A stretch of 64,000 nucleotides of DNA from contig NZ_JAPEVI010000003.1 of assembly GCF_026240905.1 (NCBI RefSeq), positions 1,240,001 to 1,304,000 on the forward strand, read 5' to 3'. A program made the position numbers and the translations under genes. The notes under the pieces were generated by a model that had not been told where the DNA came from, made no database searches, and was given only the letters and a program-made list of their open reading frames with translations. This DNA is from Roseibium salinum (GTDB lineage: Bacteria; Pseudomonadota; Alphaproteobacteria; Rhizobiales; Stappiaceae). Positions 1-8,921 of this stretch are shown here, piece after piece (the first letter of the stretch is position 1; each line of letters starts with the position of its first letter).

Positions 1-1503
1 GCGAATGGTGTGGTTTCCGTCTCATCCTCCGGGGCGAGCTTTGATGCAGAGACCGAAGGGTCGATTGACATCACGGTGACCGCGACCTCGACGGATGGGT
101 CGGCTTCGTCCGAGACCTTCACCATCGCCGTCTCCGACGTGGACGAATATGACGTCTCGGCCGTCAGCGATACCGATAGTTCGGCAAACACGATTGCCGA
201 GAATGCAGCAGCCGGAACTCAGGTCGGCATCACCGCCCAGGCCACGGATGCCGATGTGACTGATTCAGTTACCTATTCGGTTTCCGACAGCCGCTTCACG
301 GTCAACGCAAACGGCGTGGTCACCGTTGCTTCAGGTGCAAGCTTCGATGCGGCGACAGAAGGCTCCATCGATATCGCCGTGACGGCAACGTCCTCGGATG
401 GTTCGACGTCGTCGCAGACCTTTACCGTCGGTGTCTCCCAGGAGCAGGCGGAGGTTTCCTCCGTCACCGACTCAAACATCGCTGCAAACAGCGTTGCAGA
501 GAATGCAGCGGCTGGCATGCAGGTCGGCATTACCGCCACCGCGGATGATCCGAATGTTGCCGATACGGTGTCCTACACGGTCTCCGACAACCGCTTCACG
601 GTCGATGCCGACGGTGTCGTCACGGTTGCCTCCGGGGCGACGTTTGACTACGAAACCGAGCCGACGATTGACCTGACGGTGACGGCCACCTCCAGTGACG
701 GTTCAACGGCACAGGAAGCATTTGCCATTTCCGTTTCGGACGTTGCTGAGGCCTACCAGATGTCCGATGGGCAGAGGGCGTTCACAGATACCGGCGTAGC
801 GGAAAGCTCGATCACCGGAACCAGCGGTGCAGAAACGATTACCGCACATGACGCCGGCAGCACGATTTACAGCGGAGCTGGCGACGACACGATCCATGGC
901 GGCGCGGGGAACGATCTTATCTTCTTTGGTGAAGGTGCGGACACTGTTTACGGTGGTGCCGGAGATGACATCATTGACGATCAGGCGGGAACCCAGATCA
1001 GCACGCAGGCCAACTATATCGACGGCGGCGCCGGCAACGACCGGATTTACGCCGGCGGCGGCGACGACTACATAGTCGGCGGCGACGGCTATGACACGCT
1101 CAATGGCGAGGATGGCAACGACACGATCGATGGCGGTGCCACGGCCGACTGGATTTACGGGGGCCAGGGTGACGACACGCTCATCGGCGGTACGGGTAAT
1201 GACACCCTCTACGGTGAGGATGGATCCGATCTGTTCATGTATGGACTGGGAGACGGCAGCGACATGATCCATGGCGGCGAAGGCACTGCCTGGACGGATG
1301 CAATCGACCTGGGGGGTAGCTCGGGCACAGCCTCTGCCGGAGACTACGGTTCGGATTGGACCGTTACCATCACCGATGGTTCCATCATGAACACCGACAC
1401 CGCCACCAATGTGATGGAACTCTCCCAGGATGCAGACGGCTATATCGACTTTTCGGATGGGAGCCGCATGACGTTCAGCGACGTGGAGGAAATCCGCTGG
1501 TAG
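1..1503 (+). CDS. Cadherin-like/RTX secreted protein, 3' part (5' end outside window)
   Basis: The reading frame is open from base 1, so only the last 500 residues are seen. Residues 1-250 hold about two and a half copies of a cadherin-like beta-sandwich repeat of roughly 95 residues, each with IAENAAAG near its start and GVVTVASGA.FD..TE further on. Residues 285-415 hold glycine/aspartate RTX nonapeptides (for example GGAGNDLIF, GGAGNDRIY, GGTGNDTLY), which bind calcium outside the cell. The protein ends in a short hydrophobic-acidic tail (FSDVEEIRW), typical of C-terminal type I secretion signals. It is probably a large adhesin or matrix protein exported by a type I system. A convergent HlyD-type adaptor gene follows 63 bp away, which supports this. 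The ligand cannot be told from sequence. Confidence 0.88.
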   Translation, partial: ANGVVSVSSSGASFDAETEGSIDITVTATSTDGSASSETFTIAVSDVDEYDVSAVSDTDSSANTIAENAAAGTQVGITAQATDADVTDSVTYSVSDSRFTVNANGVVTVASGASFDAATEGSIDIAVTATSSDGSTSSQTFTVGVSQEQAEVSSVTDSNIAANSVAENAAAGMQVGITATADDPNVADTVSYTVSDNRFTVDADGVVTVASGATFDYETEPTIDLTVTATSSDGSTAQEAFAISVSDVAEAYQMSDGQRAFTDTGVAESSITGTSGAETITAHDAGSTIYSGAGDDTIHGGAGNDLIFFGEGADTVYGGAGDDIIDDQAGTQISTQANYIDGGAGNDRIYAGGGDDYIVGGDGYDTLNGEDGNDTIDGGATADWIYGGQGDDTLIGGTGNDTLYGEDGSDLFMYGLGDGSDMIHGGEGTAWTDAIDLGGSSGTASAGDYGSDWTVTITDGSIMNTDTATNVMELSQDADGYIDFSDGSRMTFSDVEEIRW

Positions 1504-1566
1504 CCGATCTCAGCGCCGGACGCGATTGAACGCCCTGATCCCGGTATTCCTGGCGGCGTTTTGAAA

Positions 1567-2880
1567 CTACCGCTCGCTGAGCGGATCGCCGATCGCCCTT
1601 GTCACCGGTTTCAGCAGATATTGCAGAACCGATTTCGAGCCCGTCACGATCTTCGCATCGACAACCATGCCAGGCGAAATTGTCTCCACCCGATCTCCGT
1701 GACCGATCCGGTTGGAGGGCAGTGGGATTGTGGCCTTGAAGAAGTAGTTTCCGTATTCATCCCGGAAACTTGACGCCGAAATCACCGAGACCTCCCCCTC
1801 GACGGTTCCCTGGATATTGGGGTCGAATGTGGTGATGGAGATTTCGGCCGGATCGCCAACTTCCACATGCCCAATGTCACGTGGCAGTATCCGCACTTCC
1901 GCGACGAGCTCGCTGCCGCTTGGAACAATTTCGGCGACGATGTCACCGGGCGCAAGAACACTGCCGGCGCCTTTCAGATAAAGCGCCTTGATATGCCCGC
2001 TGGCCGGCGCCCTAACGAAGAGGCGATCGAAGCGGTCCCGCTGCTTTGTCGCTTCAAAGGTGAGCTCGTTGCGTTCCTGAATGACCCTGCTCCGCTCTTC
2101 GGCAAGTTTCTCCTCCGCAACTGCGATCGACCTTGCAAGGCCTGCCTTGGCCTCAGTCAGCTGCGCCTCGAGGCGTCCCTTCATGCCGCTCAATTCGCTC
2201 AGCTGGCTTTGCGCTTCCTGCAGCGCCGATCTGGCCTCCAAATGCCGGCGTTTGGAGGTGTAGCCCTGTTTGAAGAGAGACTCCTGAATTTCAAACTTTT
2301 CGCGCTCGATCTCGATCTGCGTTTTCTGAAACGCGACCCTCTCCACGATACTTTCGAGCTCCGCCTGTTTCTCGCTGATCCGGGCTCTCATGGCTTCCAG
2401 TTCCTGAGCGAGAGCCTCTTGCTGAGCGTCCAGTGCCGCCTGTTGCGCCTCGCTGAAACCGGTTCTCACACCCAGGCGCAGACCATTGGAATCAGATGTA
2501 GCTGCCTGAAAGCGTTGTTCTTCGCCCGAAAGATATTCCAGTCTGGTCCGGACCTTTTCCAGGTCGCTTGAAGCAGCGGTTTCCTGAAGCCGGATGAGAG
2601 GCGCACCTTCTTCGACGAGTTCGCCTTCCCTGACCAGCACCTCCGCGACGATGCCGCCTTCCAGATGACCGACCGTGCGGACTTTTCCCGCCGGGACGAT
2701 TTCGCCCGTCGCCTTGGCCACTTCACGCACCTGGCCAATGGCCGCCCAGACTAGAAAGGCGGCGGCGCCGACGGAAAGGGTCTGCAGAATCCGACGATAG
2801 GCCACCGCCGGCGGTCCCTCTTCAAGCTCGAGAGGAATGTCCAGCGGGTAATCTTCCGCAGAGTTTTTTCTAGAGAACAT
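1567..2880 (-). CDS. HlyD-family type I secretion periplasmic adaptor
   Basis: A 437-residue membrane fusion protein linking an inner-membrane ABC exporter to an outer-membrane TolC-type channel. It has a short cytoplasmic N-terminus, one membrane segment near residues 32-48 (VGAAAFLVWAAIG), and a lipoyl/biotinyl-like hairpin half (GHLEGGIVAEVLVREGELVEEG, split here as GHLEGGIVAEV and LVREGELVEEG). A long Glu/Arg/Gln-rich coiled coil follows at about 100-265, then the second lipoyl half (FVRAPASGHIKAL) and a beta-barrel C-terminus. Length and order fit HlyD/PrtE/LapC adaptors. The neighbouring RTX protein is the obvious cargo. No ABC exporter (HlyB type) or TolC gene is adjacent: upstream is a 263-bp gap, then paaG on the other strand. 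The gene is therefore probably transcribed alone. Confidence 0.9.
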   Translation of the reverse strand: MFSRKNSAEDYPLDIPLELEEGPPAVAYRRILQTLSVGAAAFLVWAAIGQVREVAKATGEIVPAGKVRTVGHLEGGIVAEVLVREGELVEEGAPLIRLQETAASSDLEKVRTRLEYLSGEEQRFQAATSDSNGLRLGVRTGFSEAQQAALDAQQEALAQELEAMRARISEKQAELESIVERVAFQKTQIEIEREKFEIQESLFKQGYTSKRRHLEARSALQEAQSQLSELSGMKGRLEAQLTEAKAGLARSIAVAEEKLAEERSRVIQERNELTFEATKQRDRFDRLFVRAPASGHIKALYLKGAGSVLAPGDIVAEIVPSGSELVAEVRILPRDIGHVEVGDPAEISITTFDPNIQGTVEGEVSVISASSFRDEYGNYFFKATIPLPSNRIGHGDRVETISPGMVVDAKIVTGSKSVLQYLLKPVTRAIGDPLSER

Positions 2881-3091
2881 GACGCCTCGACGCTGATTGC
2901 AGCCTTTGACGCCAACAATCGACGATCAAGGTAAATATCCGCTGAATCAGGCGTTTGCAGCAGAGCCGGTGCGTCGCGTGGATCTTTTGCTTTTGCGATG
3001 CTGCCCGGAGCGGAGGTTCAGCGATCCATTGAAATCGATTGTCAGAAGCTGCATTCGGGCTTTGACCATCAAACCACTCCGTGCATTAATG

Positions 3092-3126
3092 TCACAGAAA
3101 GCCGGTGCTTTCATGAAAATGTGTGA
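3092..3126. promoter_or_regulatory. Candidate PaaX operator in front of paaG-paaI-paaK
   Basis: A 35-bp element begins TCACAGAAA and ends TGTGA, just upstream of the paaG start at 3144. Its outer arms (TCACA/TGTGA) are inverted repeats, and an inner AAAGC/GCTTT pair adds symmetry. An element of the same length with the same first nine and last five bases lies 50 bp upstream of paaA (12051-12085). That it is a PaaX site is inferred from its position in front of both paa arms and from the TGTGA core, which resembles the TGTGAT part of the E. coli PaaX site. Confidence 0.5.
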
Positions 3127-3143
3127 CGCTTCGGGAGGGGCGA

Positions 3144-3938
3144 ATGGCTGACACGGAGACGGTGCTTGCAAACAGGCAGGACGGATTTCTGCGAATCACA
3201 CTCAACCGCCCGGACCGGCTCAACGCCTTCAACGAGGCGATGCATCACGATTTGCGTGAGCTCCTGGCGGATGCACGAACAGATCGAGACATACGCGCGG
3301 TCTTGCTGACGGGTGCGGGACGCGGCTTTTGCGCGGGCCAGGATCTTTCCGACCGGGACATGCGGGACGGAGGCGAGGCTCCGGATCTCGGCCATACGAT
3401 CGAAACGCTCTACAACCCGCTTATCCGCCAGATCCGTTCCCTGGCGAAACCCGTGGTCTGCGCCGTCAACGGAGTGGCGGCCGGCGCCGGTGCGAATATC
3501 GCTTTTGCCTGCGACATCGTTCTGGCCGGGCACTCGGCCAAATTCATTCAGGCGTTTTCCAGGATTGGTCTGGTGCCCGATTCCGGTGGCAGCTGGCTTT
3601 TGCCGCGTCTCATCGGCGAGGCCCGTGCGAAAGCACTCACCCTTACCGGCGAACCCTTGCCTGCCCAGACGGCCGCGGACTGGGGGCTCATCTGGAAGGC
3701 GGTTCCGGACGCGGACCTGATGAGTGACGCGAGCGCGCTTGCCGCGCGACTTGCTGCGGGTGCGACGACGGGCCTGGGGCTGACAAAGCAGCTTATCCAG
3801 GATGCTGCAGATCAGTCGCTCGACGCCCATCTGGATGCTGAGCGGGATGCACAGCGGCAGGCGGGCCGCACGGCGGATTACCGCGAAGGTGTCGCCGCGT
3901 TTCTGGAAAAGCGCCCTACCCGGTTCTCCGGATCCTAA
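3144..3938 (+). CDS. paaG: PaaG, 2-(1,2-epoxy-1,2-dihydrophenyl)acetyl-CoA isomerase
   Basis: A crotonase-superfamily protein of 264 residues (E. coli PaaG has 262). It isomerises the ring-1,2-epoxide of phenylacetyl-CoA to the seven-membered oxepin-CoA. It shows the crotonase CoA and oxyanion-hole motifs FCAGQDLSDRD (about 67-77) and NGVAAGAGANIAFACD (about 111-126), then IGLVPDSGGSW. The ATG at 3144 is chosen because GGGAGGGG lies just ahead of it; an in-frame GTG at 3123 would put the ribosome site inside the gene. It is first in paaG-paaI-paaK, 18 bp before paaI. Crotonases are hard to separate by sequence alone, but the paa context makes PaaG the best call over a generic enoyl-CoA hydratase. 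Confidence 0.9.
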   Translation: MADTETVLANRQDGFLRITLNRPDRLNAFNEAMHHDLRELLADARTDRDIRAVLLTGAGRGFCAGQDLSDRDMRDGGEAPDLGHTIETLYNPLIRQIRSLAKPVVCAVNGVAAGAGANIAFACDIVLAGHSAKFIQAFSRIGLVPDSGGSWLLPRLIGEARAKALTLTGEPLPAQTAADWGLIWKAVPDADLMSDASALAARLAAGATTGLGLTKQLIQDAADQSLDAHLDAERDAQRQAGRTADYREGVAAFLEKRPTRFSGS

Positions 3939-3956
3939 CCCCTGCCGGAGCTGTCC

Positions 3957-4382
3957 ATGACACCTGAAGAACTTGCAAACGCCTGTGCCCGGCGCATGTG
4001 GTCGGAAGATACCGCCACGCGCGAGTTGGGCATGCATCTCGACCATATCGAGCCCGGCCGATCGACTATCTCGATGACCGTCCTGAACGGCATGACCAAC
4101 GGCCACGGCATCTGCCACGGAGGGTATATTTTCACCCTCGCCGACAGCGCCTTTGCCTTCGCCTGCAACACCTATAACCAGGTGACCGTCGCCCAGCACT
4201 GTTCGGTGACTTATCTGGCACCGGCACATCTCGGAGACCGGCTGACGGCAACAGCCCGTGAACTGTCCCGCAAGGGCCGGTCGGGGCTTTATGACGTGAC
4301 GATCCGCAACCAGAACGGCGACACGATCGCCGAATTCCGCGGCAATTCAAGGACGACAAAAGGCACGATATTGCCGGACTAA
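3957..4382 (+). CDS. paaI: PaaI, hydroxyphenylacetyl-CoA thioesterase
   Basis: A 141-residue hotdog-fold thioesterase, the same size as E. coli PaaI (140). PaaI hydrolyses ring-hydroxylated phenylacetyl-CoA and related dead-end esters to release trapped CoA, a rescue function in the phenylacetate pathway. The family core is clear: NGMTNGHGICHGGYIFTLAD with the Gly-His-Gly-x-Cys-His-Gly-Gly turn, and the Asp of LADSAFAFA at the position of the catalytic aspartate. It lies 18 bp after paaG and 38 bp before paaK on the same strand, so the three are probably one operon. Confidence 0.92.
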   Translation: MTPEELANACARRMWSEDTATRELGMHLDHIEPGRSTISMTVLNGMTNGHGICHGGYIFTLADSAFAFACNTYNQVTVAQHCSVTYLAPAHLGDRLTATARELSRKGRSGLYDVTIRNQNGDTIAEFRGNSRTTKGTILPD

Positions 4383-4420
4383 GCGAAGCGCCCGCATAGA
4401 GCCGCTTCAAGGAGGGTTTA

Positions 4421-5734
4421 ATGGAAGATCTGGCTCCGCGTCCCGGTGACCTGGAACCTATAGAGACGGCGAGCCGGGACGAGCTCTCGGCATTGCAGTT
4501 GGAGCGGTTGAAGTGGTCCCTCACCCATGCCTACGAGAATGTGCCTATGTTCAGGACCAGGTTCGATGACATGGGGGGTCATCCGTCCGAGCTCAGATCG
4601 CTTTCGGATCTTTCCAGATTTCCCTTTACGACCAAGGCGGATCTTAGGGAAAATTACCCTTTCGGCCTTTTCGCGGTCCCGCGCGAGAAAATCGTGCGCA
4701 TTCATGCGTCTTCGGGAACGACGGGGAAACCGACCGTCGTCGGATATACGGCCAATGACATCGAGATGTGGGCGGATCTCGTGGCCCGGTCCATCCGGGC
4801 GTCGGGCGGACGACGCGGCGACATCATTCACGTTGCCTATGGATACGGCCTCTTCACCGGAGGTCTCGGCGCCCATTATGGTGCTGAAAGGATGGGCTGT
4901 ACGGTCGTGCCTGTCTCGGGAGGCATGACGGAGCGCCAGGTGACCCTCATCCAGGATTTCAAGCCGCGCATCATCATGGTGACGCCGTCCTATCTCCTGT
5001 CGATTCTGGACGAGTTCCACCGTCAGGGCATCGACCCGCGGGAGAGTTCCCTCGCAGCAGGGATCTTTGGCGCCGAGCCGTGGACCAACGCCATGCGCCG
5101 GGAAATCGAAGACGCCTTCGACATGCATGCGGTCGACATCTACGGCCTTTCCGAGATCCTCGGTCCCGGCGTGGCCAACGAGTGCGTCGAAACGAAGGAT
5201 GGCCTGCATATCTGGGAGGATCACTTCTATCCTGAGGTCATCGATCCCGAGACGGGCGAAGTTCTTCCGGACGGAGACATCGGCGAGCTTGTACTGACCA
5301 CCCTCACCAAGGAAGGCCTGCCGATGATCCGCTATCGCACGCGGGACCTGACCCGCCTGCTGCCGGGCACGGCGAGGACAATGAGGAGAATGGAGAAAGT
5401 CACCGGCAGGTCCGACGACATGATCATCCTGCGCGGTGTCAACGTGTTCCCGACGCAGATCGAAGAGCAGATCCTCAAATGCGGCGGCCTGTCTCCGCAT
5501 TTCCAGATCGAACTCACCAAGGCCAATCGGCTGGATGTCATCACCGTTCATGTTGAAGCCCTGCCCGAAGCCGCCTCGGGCGAACACCGCGGCGCCTCCG
5601 CAAAGGAACTCGCTCACCACATCAAGAGCATAGTCGGCATATCGGCGATCATCGACGTCAGGGAACCGGGCGGGGTTGAGCGGTCCGCCGGCAAGGCAAA
5701 GCGCGTAGTGGACAATCGCCCCAACGACAGCTGA
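4421..5734 (+). CDS. paaK: PaaK, phenylacetate-CoA ligase
   Basis: A 437-residue adenylate-forming enzyme, equal in length to E. coli PaaK. It activates phenylacetate to phenylacetyl-CoA with ATP, the entry step of the pathway. It shows the AMP-binding P-loop SSGTTGKPTVVGYT (about 94-107), YGLSEILGPGVANEC (about 240-254) and the hinge/C-terminal GRSDDMIILRGVNVFPTQIE (about 327-346). An AGGAGG-like site (aaggagggttta) precedes the ATG. It is last in paaG-I-K and converges with paaZ, the stop codons being only 6 bp apart with no obvious hairpin between them, so antisense overlap of the two transcripts is likely. Confidence 0.95.
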   Translation: MEDLAPRPGDLEPIETASRDELSALQLERLKWSLTHAYENVPMFRTRFDDMGGHPSELRSLSDLSRFPFTTKADLRENYPFGLFAVPREKIVRIHASSGTTGKPTVVGYTANDIEMWADLVARSIRASGGRRGDIIHVAYGYGLFTGGLGAHYGAERMGCTVVPVSGGMTERQVTLIQDFKPRIIMVTPSYLLSILDEFHRQGIDPRESSLAAGIFGAEPWTNAMRREIEDAFDMHAVDIYGLSEILGPGVANECVETKDGLHIWEDHFYPEVIDPETGEVLPDGDIGELVLTTLTKEGLPMIRYRTRDLTRLLPGTARTMRRMEKVTGRSDDMIILRGVNVFPTQIEEQILKCGGLSPHFQIELTKANRLDVITVHVEALPEAASGEHRGASAKELAHHIKSIVGISAIIDVREPGGVERSAGKAKRVVDNRPNDS

Positions 5735-5740
5735 CGGACG

Positions 5741-7789
5741 TCAGGGCGCGGTTTGCGACCACTCTTTGGCCACCAGGGTCAGGACGTCATACCGGGCGAC
5801 CGGCTCGTCCTTTTGATTGGTGACCAGGCAGTCCCATCGGACTTCGCCGTAATCTGCCGAAATGCGCGGCGAAATCTCCTTTGCAGTCAGTTGTACCTTC
5901 AGCGCGTCTCCCGCGTTGACCGGCGTCATGAAACGCAGATTGTCGACACCGTAATTGGCAAGAACCGGCCCTTCCTCGGGATCGACGAACAGGCCCGCGG
6001 CGAAGGAGACGATCAGATAGCCATGCGCGACCCTGCCATCAAAGAACGGGTTCCGACCGGCCGCGTCTTCGTCCATATGGGCATAGAACGTGTCGCCGGT
6101 GAACTGTGCAAAATGCTCGATATCCTCCAGGGAAACATTTCTCGATCGGGTCGTGAGCTGGTCTCCGATCCTGAGCTCGGCCAGCGATTTCCGGAACGGA
6201 TGGCGGCTGTCTGCCTTGCCGGGCGCTCCCTGGACCCATCGGCCGGTAACGGCGCCGAGGAGCGCCGGTGCACCCTGCACCGCCGTGCGCTGCATGTAAT
6301 GCTTGATCGCCCGGATGCCGCCGAGTTCCTCGCCTCCGCCCGCCCGGCCGGGACCACCATGGACAAGCATGGGCAACGGTGAGCCGTGGCCGGTCGAGGA
6401 CCTGGCGCTCTGGCGATTGCCGATCATGATCCGCCCATGGAAAGGCGCCATGCCGAGAACCATTTCTTCTGCAACGCCCGGATCGTTGGTGAAGACCGAC
6501 GCGACCAGCGAGCCCTTGCCCTTGTGGGTCAGCTCGACTGCTTCGTCCACATCGTCGTAAGGCATGAGGGTCGCAACGGGACCGAAGGCCTCGATGGTAT
6601 GCACCGCTTCGCAGGCCAGTGGCCTGTCACAGTGGAGCAGGACCGGCGATCCGAATGCGCCGCTTTCGGGAAGATCTCCGACCGGCCCGGACACCACTGC
6701 AGCATCGGACCTGAGCTCGTCGATCCGGGCGAGAACCTCTTGCCGCTGGTTCAAGGAAGCGAGCGGTCCCATCGTCACGTTTTCATCGCGCGGGTTGCCG
6801 ATGACCAGCCGTGAAAGCCGCTCGTTCAGGGCGTCCGCTACGGTTGGCGCCATCTTCCTTGGAACGATGATGCGCCGGATGGCGGTGCATTTCTGACCGG
6901 CCTTTGCGGTCATCTCCCGGACGACCTCTTTCACGAAAAGCTCGAATTCCGGCTCTCCGGGAGCCGCATCCGGGCCGAGAACGGCCGCGTTGAGACTGTC
7001 GGCCTCCATCGTGAACCGGACAGAGTTCTGAACGATTGCCGGATGGCGGCGCAGCATCTGACCGGTCGCGGCAGAGCCGGTGAAGGTCACGATGTCCTGC
7101 CCGGTGACGTGGTCGACCAGGTCGCCGGCGGATCCGCACAAGAGCTGCAAGGAGCCTTCCGGCAGGATGCCGGTTTGAAGGATCTGCCGCACCATCAGTT
7201 CGGTGAGATACGCGGTCTGGCTGGCAGGCTTCACCAGGCATGGCACGCCTGCGATAAGAGCGGGCGCGATCTTTTCCAGCATGCCCCAGCAGGGAAAGTT
7301 GAATGCGTTGATATGGACGGCGATACCCTGGAGAGGCGTCAGGACGTGCTGCCCTGAAAACGTGTCGTCCCGGGAAAGCGGCTCCGCTGCGCCTTCGACG
7401 AAGACACGGGTGTTCGGCATTTCACGACGCGCCTTCGACGACATGGCAAAGAGCGTGCCGATGCCGCCCTCAATGTCGATCCAGCTGTCCTTGCGCGTGG
7501 CGCCGGTGGCGAAACTTTCCTCGTAGAAGAGTTCCTTCTTGTCCATCAATGCCTGCGCCAGCGCCTTCAGCATCAGCGCGCGCTCGTGATAGCTCATCTT
7601 GCGCAGGGCCTTGCCGCCGATCCTGCGGCCATGGTCCAGGGCTTCTGCGAGATCGAGATCCGAAGCATCGATACGGGCGACCGGCGCACCGGTGGAGGCA
7701 TCCAGAAGTTCCTGGCCGTCACCTTTTCCCACCCTCCAGGCGCCGGCCAGATAGCTTTCGAGAACCCGCATTTGTGGTACCGCAGTCAT
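5741..7789 (-). CDS. paaZ: PaaZ, bifunctional oxepin-CoA hydrolase / semialdehyde dehydrogenase
   Basis: A 682-residue fusion (E. coli PaaZ has 681). The C-terminal MaoC/hotdog hydratase domain (about 540-682) opens oxepin-CoA. The N-terminal aldehyde dehydrogenase domain (about 1-520) oxidises the resulting 3-oxo-5,6-dehydrosuberyl-CoA semialdehyde with NADP+. Visible landmarks are the ALDH general-base region (FTMEADSLN), the nucleophilic cysteine in AGQKCTAIRR, FTGSAATGQ for cofactor binding, and in the hydratase domain FTGDTFYAHMDEDAA with GRVAHGYLIVSFAAGL. It is the last gene of the leftward paa operon, 35 bp after paaE. All key residues look intact. Confidence 0.95.
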   Translation of the reverse strand: MTAVPQMRVLESYLAGAWRVGKGDGQELLDASTGAPVARIDASDLDLAEALDHGRRIGGKALRKMSYHERALMLKALAQALMDKKELFYEESFATGATRKDSWIDIEGGIGTLFAMSSKARREMPNTRVFVEGAAEPLSRDDTFSGQHVLTPLQGIAVHINAFNFPCWGMLEKIAPALIAGVPCLVKPASQTAYLTELMVRQILQTGILPEGSLQLLCGSAGDLVDHVTGQDIVTFTGSAATGQMLRRHPAIVQNSVRFTMEADSLNAAVLGPDAAPGEPEFELFVKEVVREMTAKAGQKCTAIRRIIVPRKMAPTVADALNERLSRLVIGNPRDENVTMGPLASLNQRQEVLARIDELRSDAAVVSGPVGDLPESGAFGSPVLLHCDRPLACEAVHTIEAFGPVATLMPYDDVDEAVELTHKGKGSLVASVFTNDPGVAEEMVLGMAPFHGRIMIGNRQSARSSTGHGSPLPMLVHGGPGRAGGGEELGGIRAIKHYMQRTAVQGAPALLGAVTGRWVQGAPGKADSRHPFRKSLAELRIGDQLTTRSRNVSLEDIEHFAQFTGDTFYAHMDEDAAGRNPFFDGRVAHGYLIVSFAAGLFVDPEEGPVLANYGVDNLRFMTPVNAGDALKVQLTAKEISPRISADYGEVRWDCLVTNQKDEPVARYDVLTLVAKEWSQTAP

Positions 7790-7824
7790 GAGATCAGATC
7801 CTGTTCAGAGCAAAGGGTCGGCGT

Positions 7825-8898
7825 TCAGGCATCGTAGGTGACGACAAGACGCTTGGTCAGCGGTCGCGATTGACATGTGAGGATGAACCCGTTGCGGATT
7901 TCATCATCTTCCAGCGCATGGTTCGCCGCCATTTCCACCTCGCCCTCCAGCAGTCTGCCCCGGCATGTGGAACAAACGCCCGCGCAGCAGGAATAGGGCG
8001 CATCGATATCGTGCCTGTGGGCGGCCTCCAGGATGGTCTCGCCCGCTTCCATGTGAATTTCGCGGGTCGTGCCGTCGTGGGTCAGTTTGAGATCGGCTTC
8101 CTTGGCCCTCGGGTCGGCGGCCGGTGATCGTTCCCTCTGCGGCAAGCGGCCAGGCTGGTCGGATTTGAAGAGTTCCTGCTTGATCCGGTCTGCCGCCAGC
8201 CCGTGTATTTCCAGGCTGCGGCGCACGGTTTCCATCATGCCGTGCGGGCCGCACAAAAACGCCTGATCGATGTCCTGAGGGTCGATAAGCGCCTGGAACA
8301 GCTCTTCCAGCTTGAGCTCATCGATGCGGCCGGAAAACAGTTCCGTATCCTGCGCATCGCTTTTCAGGATGTGAATGATCTGCAGCCGGCCGAGATATCG
8401 GTTTTTCAAGTCCTCCAGTTCTTCACGGAACATGATCGAAGACACCTGGCGATTGGCATAAACCAGCGTGAACTGCGCGTCCGGCTCACGCGCCAGCACC
8501 GTTTTCAGGATGGACAAGATGGGCGTTATCCCGGAGCCGCCGGCGAAACCGGCGTAGAATTTGGCCTTTTCCGGTTCAAGCGGCGCGAAGAAGCTCCCGA
8601 GCGGCGGCATGGCTTCCACCGTGTCTCCGGCCTTGAGGTCCTCATTGGCCCAGCAGGAGAAAGCGCCGCCGTCGACACGTTTGATACCGACCTTCAAGGC
8701 CCCGTCGTCGGCGCCCGCGCAGATCGAATAGCACCGCCGCACTTCATGGTCGTCGAAATGCCGCCGGAAGGTGAGGTACTGGCCTTGCGTGAAGCGGAAA
8801 AGCTCCTCGTCCCCCGGCCCGGGCCGCAAGGTCACGACGACGGCATCGCGCGTGTCCGCCGTCACTTCCGTGACCGTCAGGGCGTGAAACCGCGACAT
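7825..8898 (-). CDS. paaE: PaaE, phenylacetyl-CoA epoxidase reductase subunit
   Basis: A 357-residue reductase (E. coli PaaE 356) that passes electrons from NAD(P)H through FAD and a 2Fe-2S cluster to the PaaA di-iron centre. Residues 1-110 form the FAD-binding barrel (RRCYSICAG), 115-235 the NAD-binding domain (GGSGITPILSILK), and 270-357 a plant-type ferredoxin with cysteines in YSCCAGVCSTCRGRL and a distal LTCQSRP. The frame is open further upstream, but the ATG at 8898 with CGGGAGGAAGG just ahead is the family start; longer versions carry an unrelated 48-residue extension over paaD. It lies 23 bp after paaD. Confidence 0.94.
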   Translation of the reverse strand: MSRFHALTVTEVTADTRDAVVVTLRPGPGDEELFRFTQGQYLTFRRHFDDHEVRRCYSICAGADDGALKVGIKRVDGGAFSCWANEDLKAGDTVEAMPPLGSFFAPLEPEKAKFYAGFAGGSGITPILSILKTVLAREPDAQFTLVYANRQVSSIMFREELEDLKNRYLGRLQIIHILKSDAQDTELFSGRIDELKLEELFQALIDPQDIDQAFLCGPHGMMETVRRSLEIHGLAADRIKQELFKSDQPGRLPQRERSPAADPRAKEADLKLTHDGTTREIHMEAGETILEAAHRHDIDAPYSCCAGVCSTCRGRLLEGEVEMAANHALEDDEIRNGFILTCQSRPLTKRLVVTYDA

Positions 8899-8921
8899 GT
8901 CCTTCCTCCCGAATTCGTCTG

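Noticed and set aside
2897..3151. Open frames in the gap between the HlyD-type adaptor gene and paaG
   Set aside because: Short and mutually overlapping on both strands, without ribosome sites; the region holds promoter and operator.
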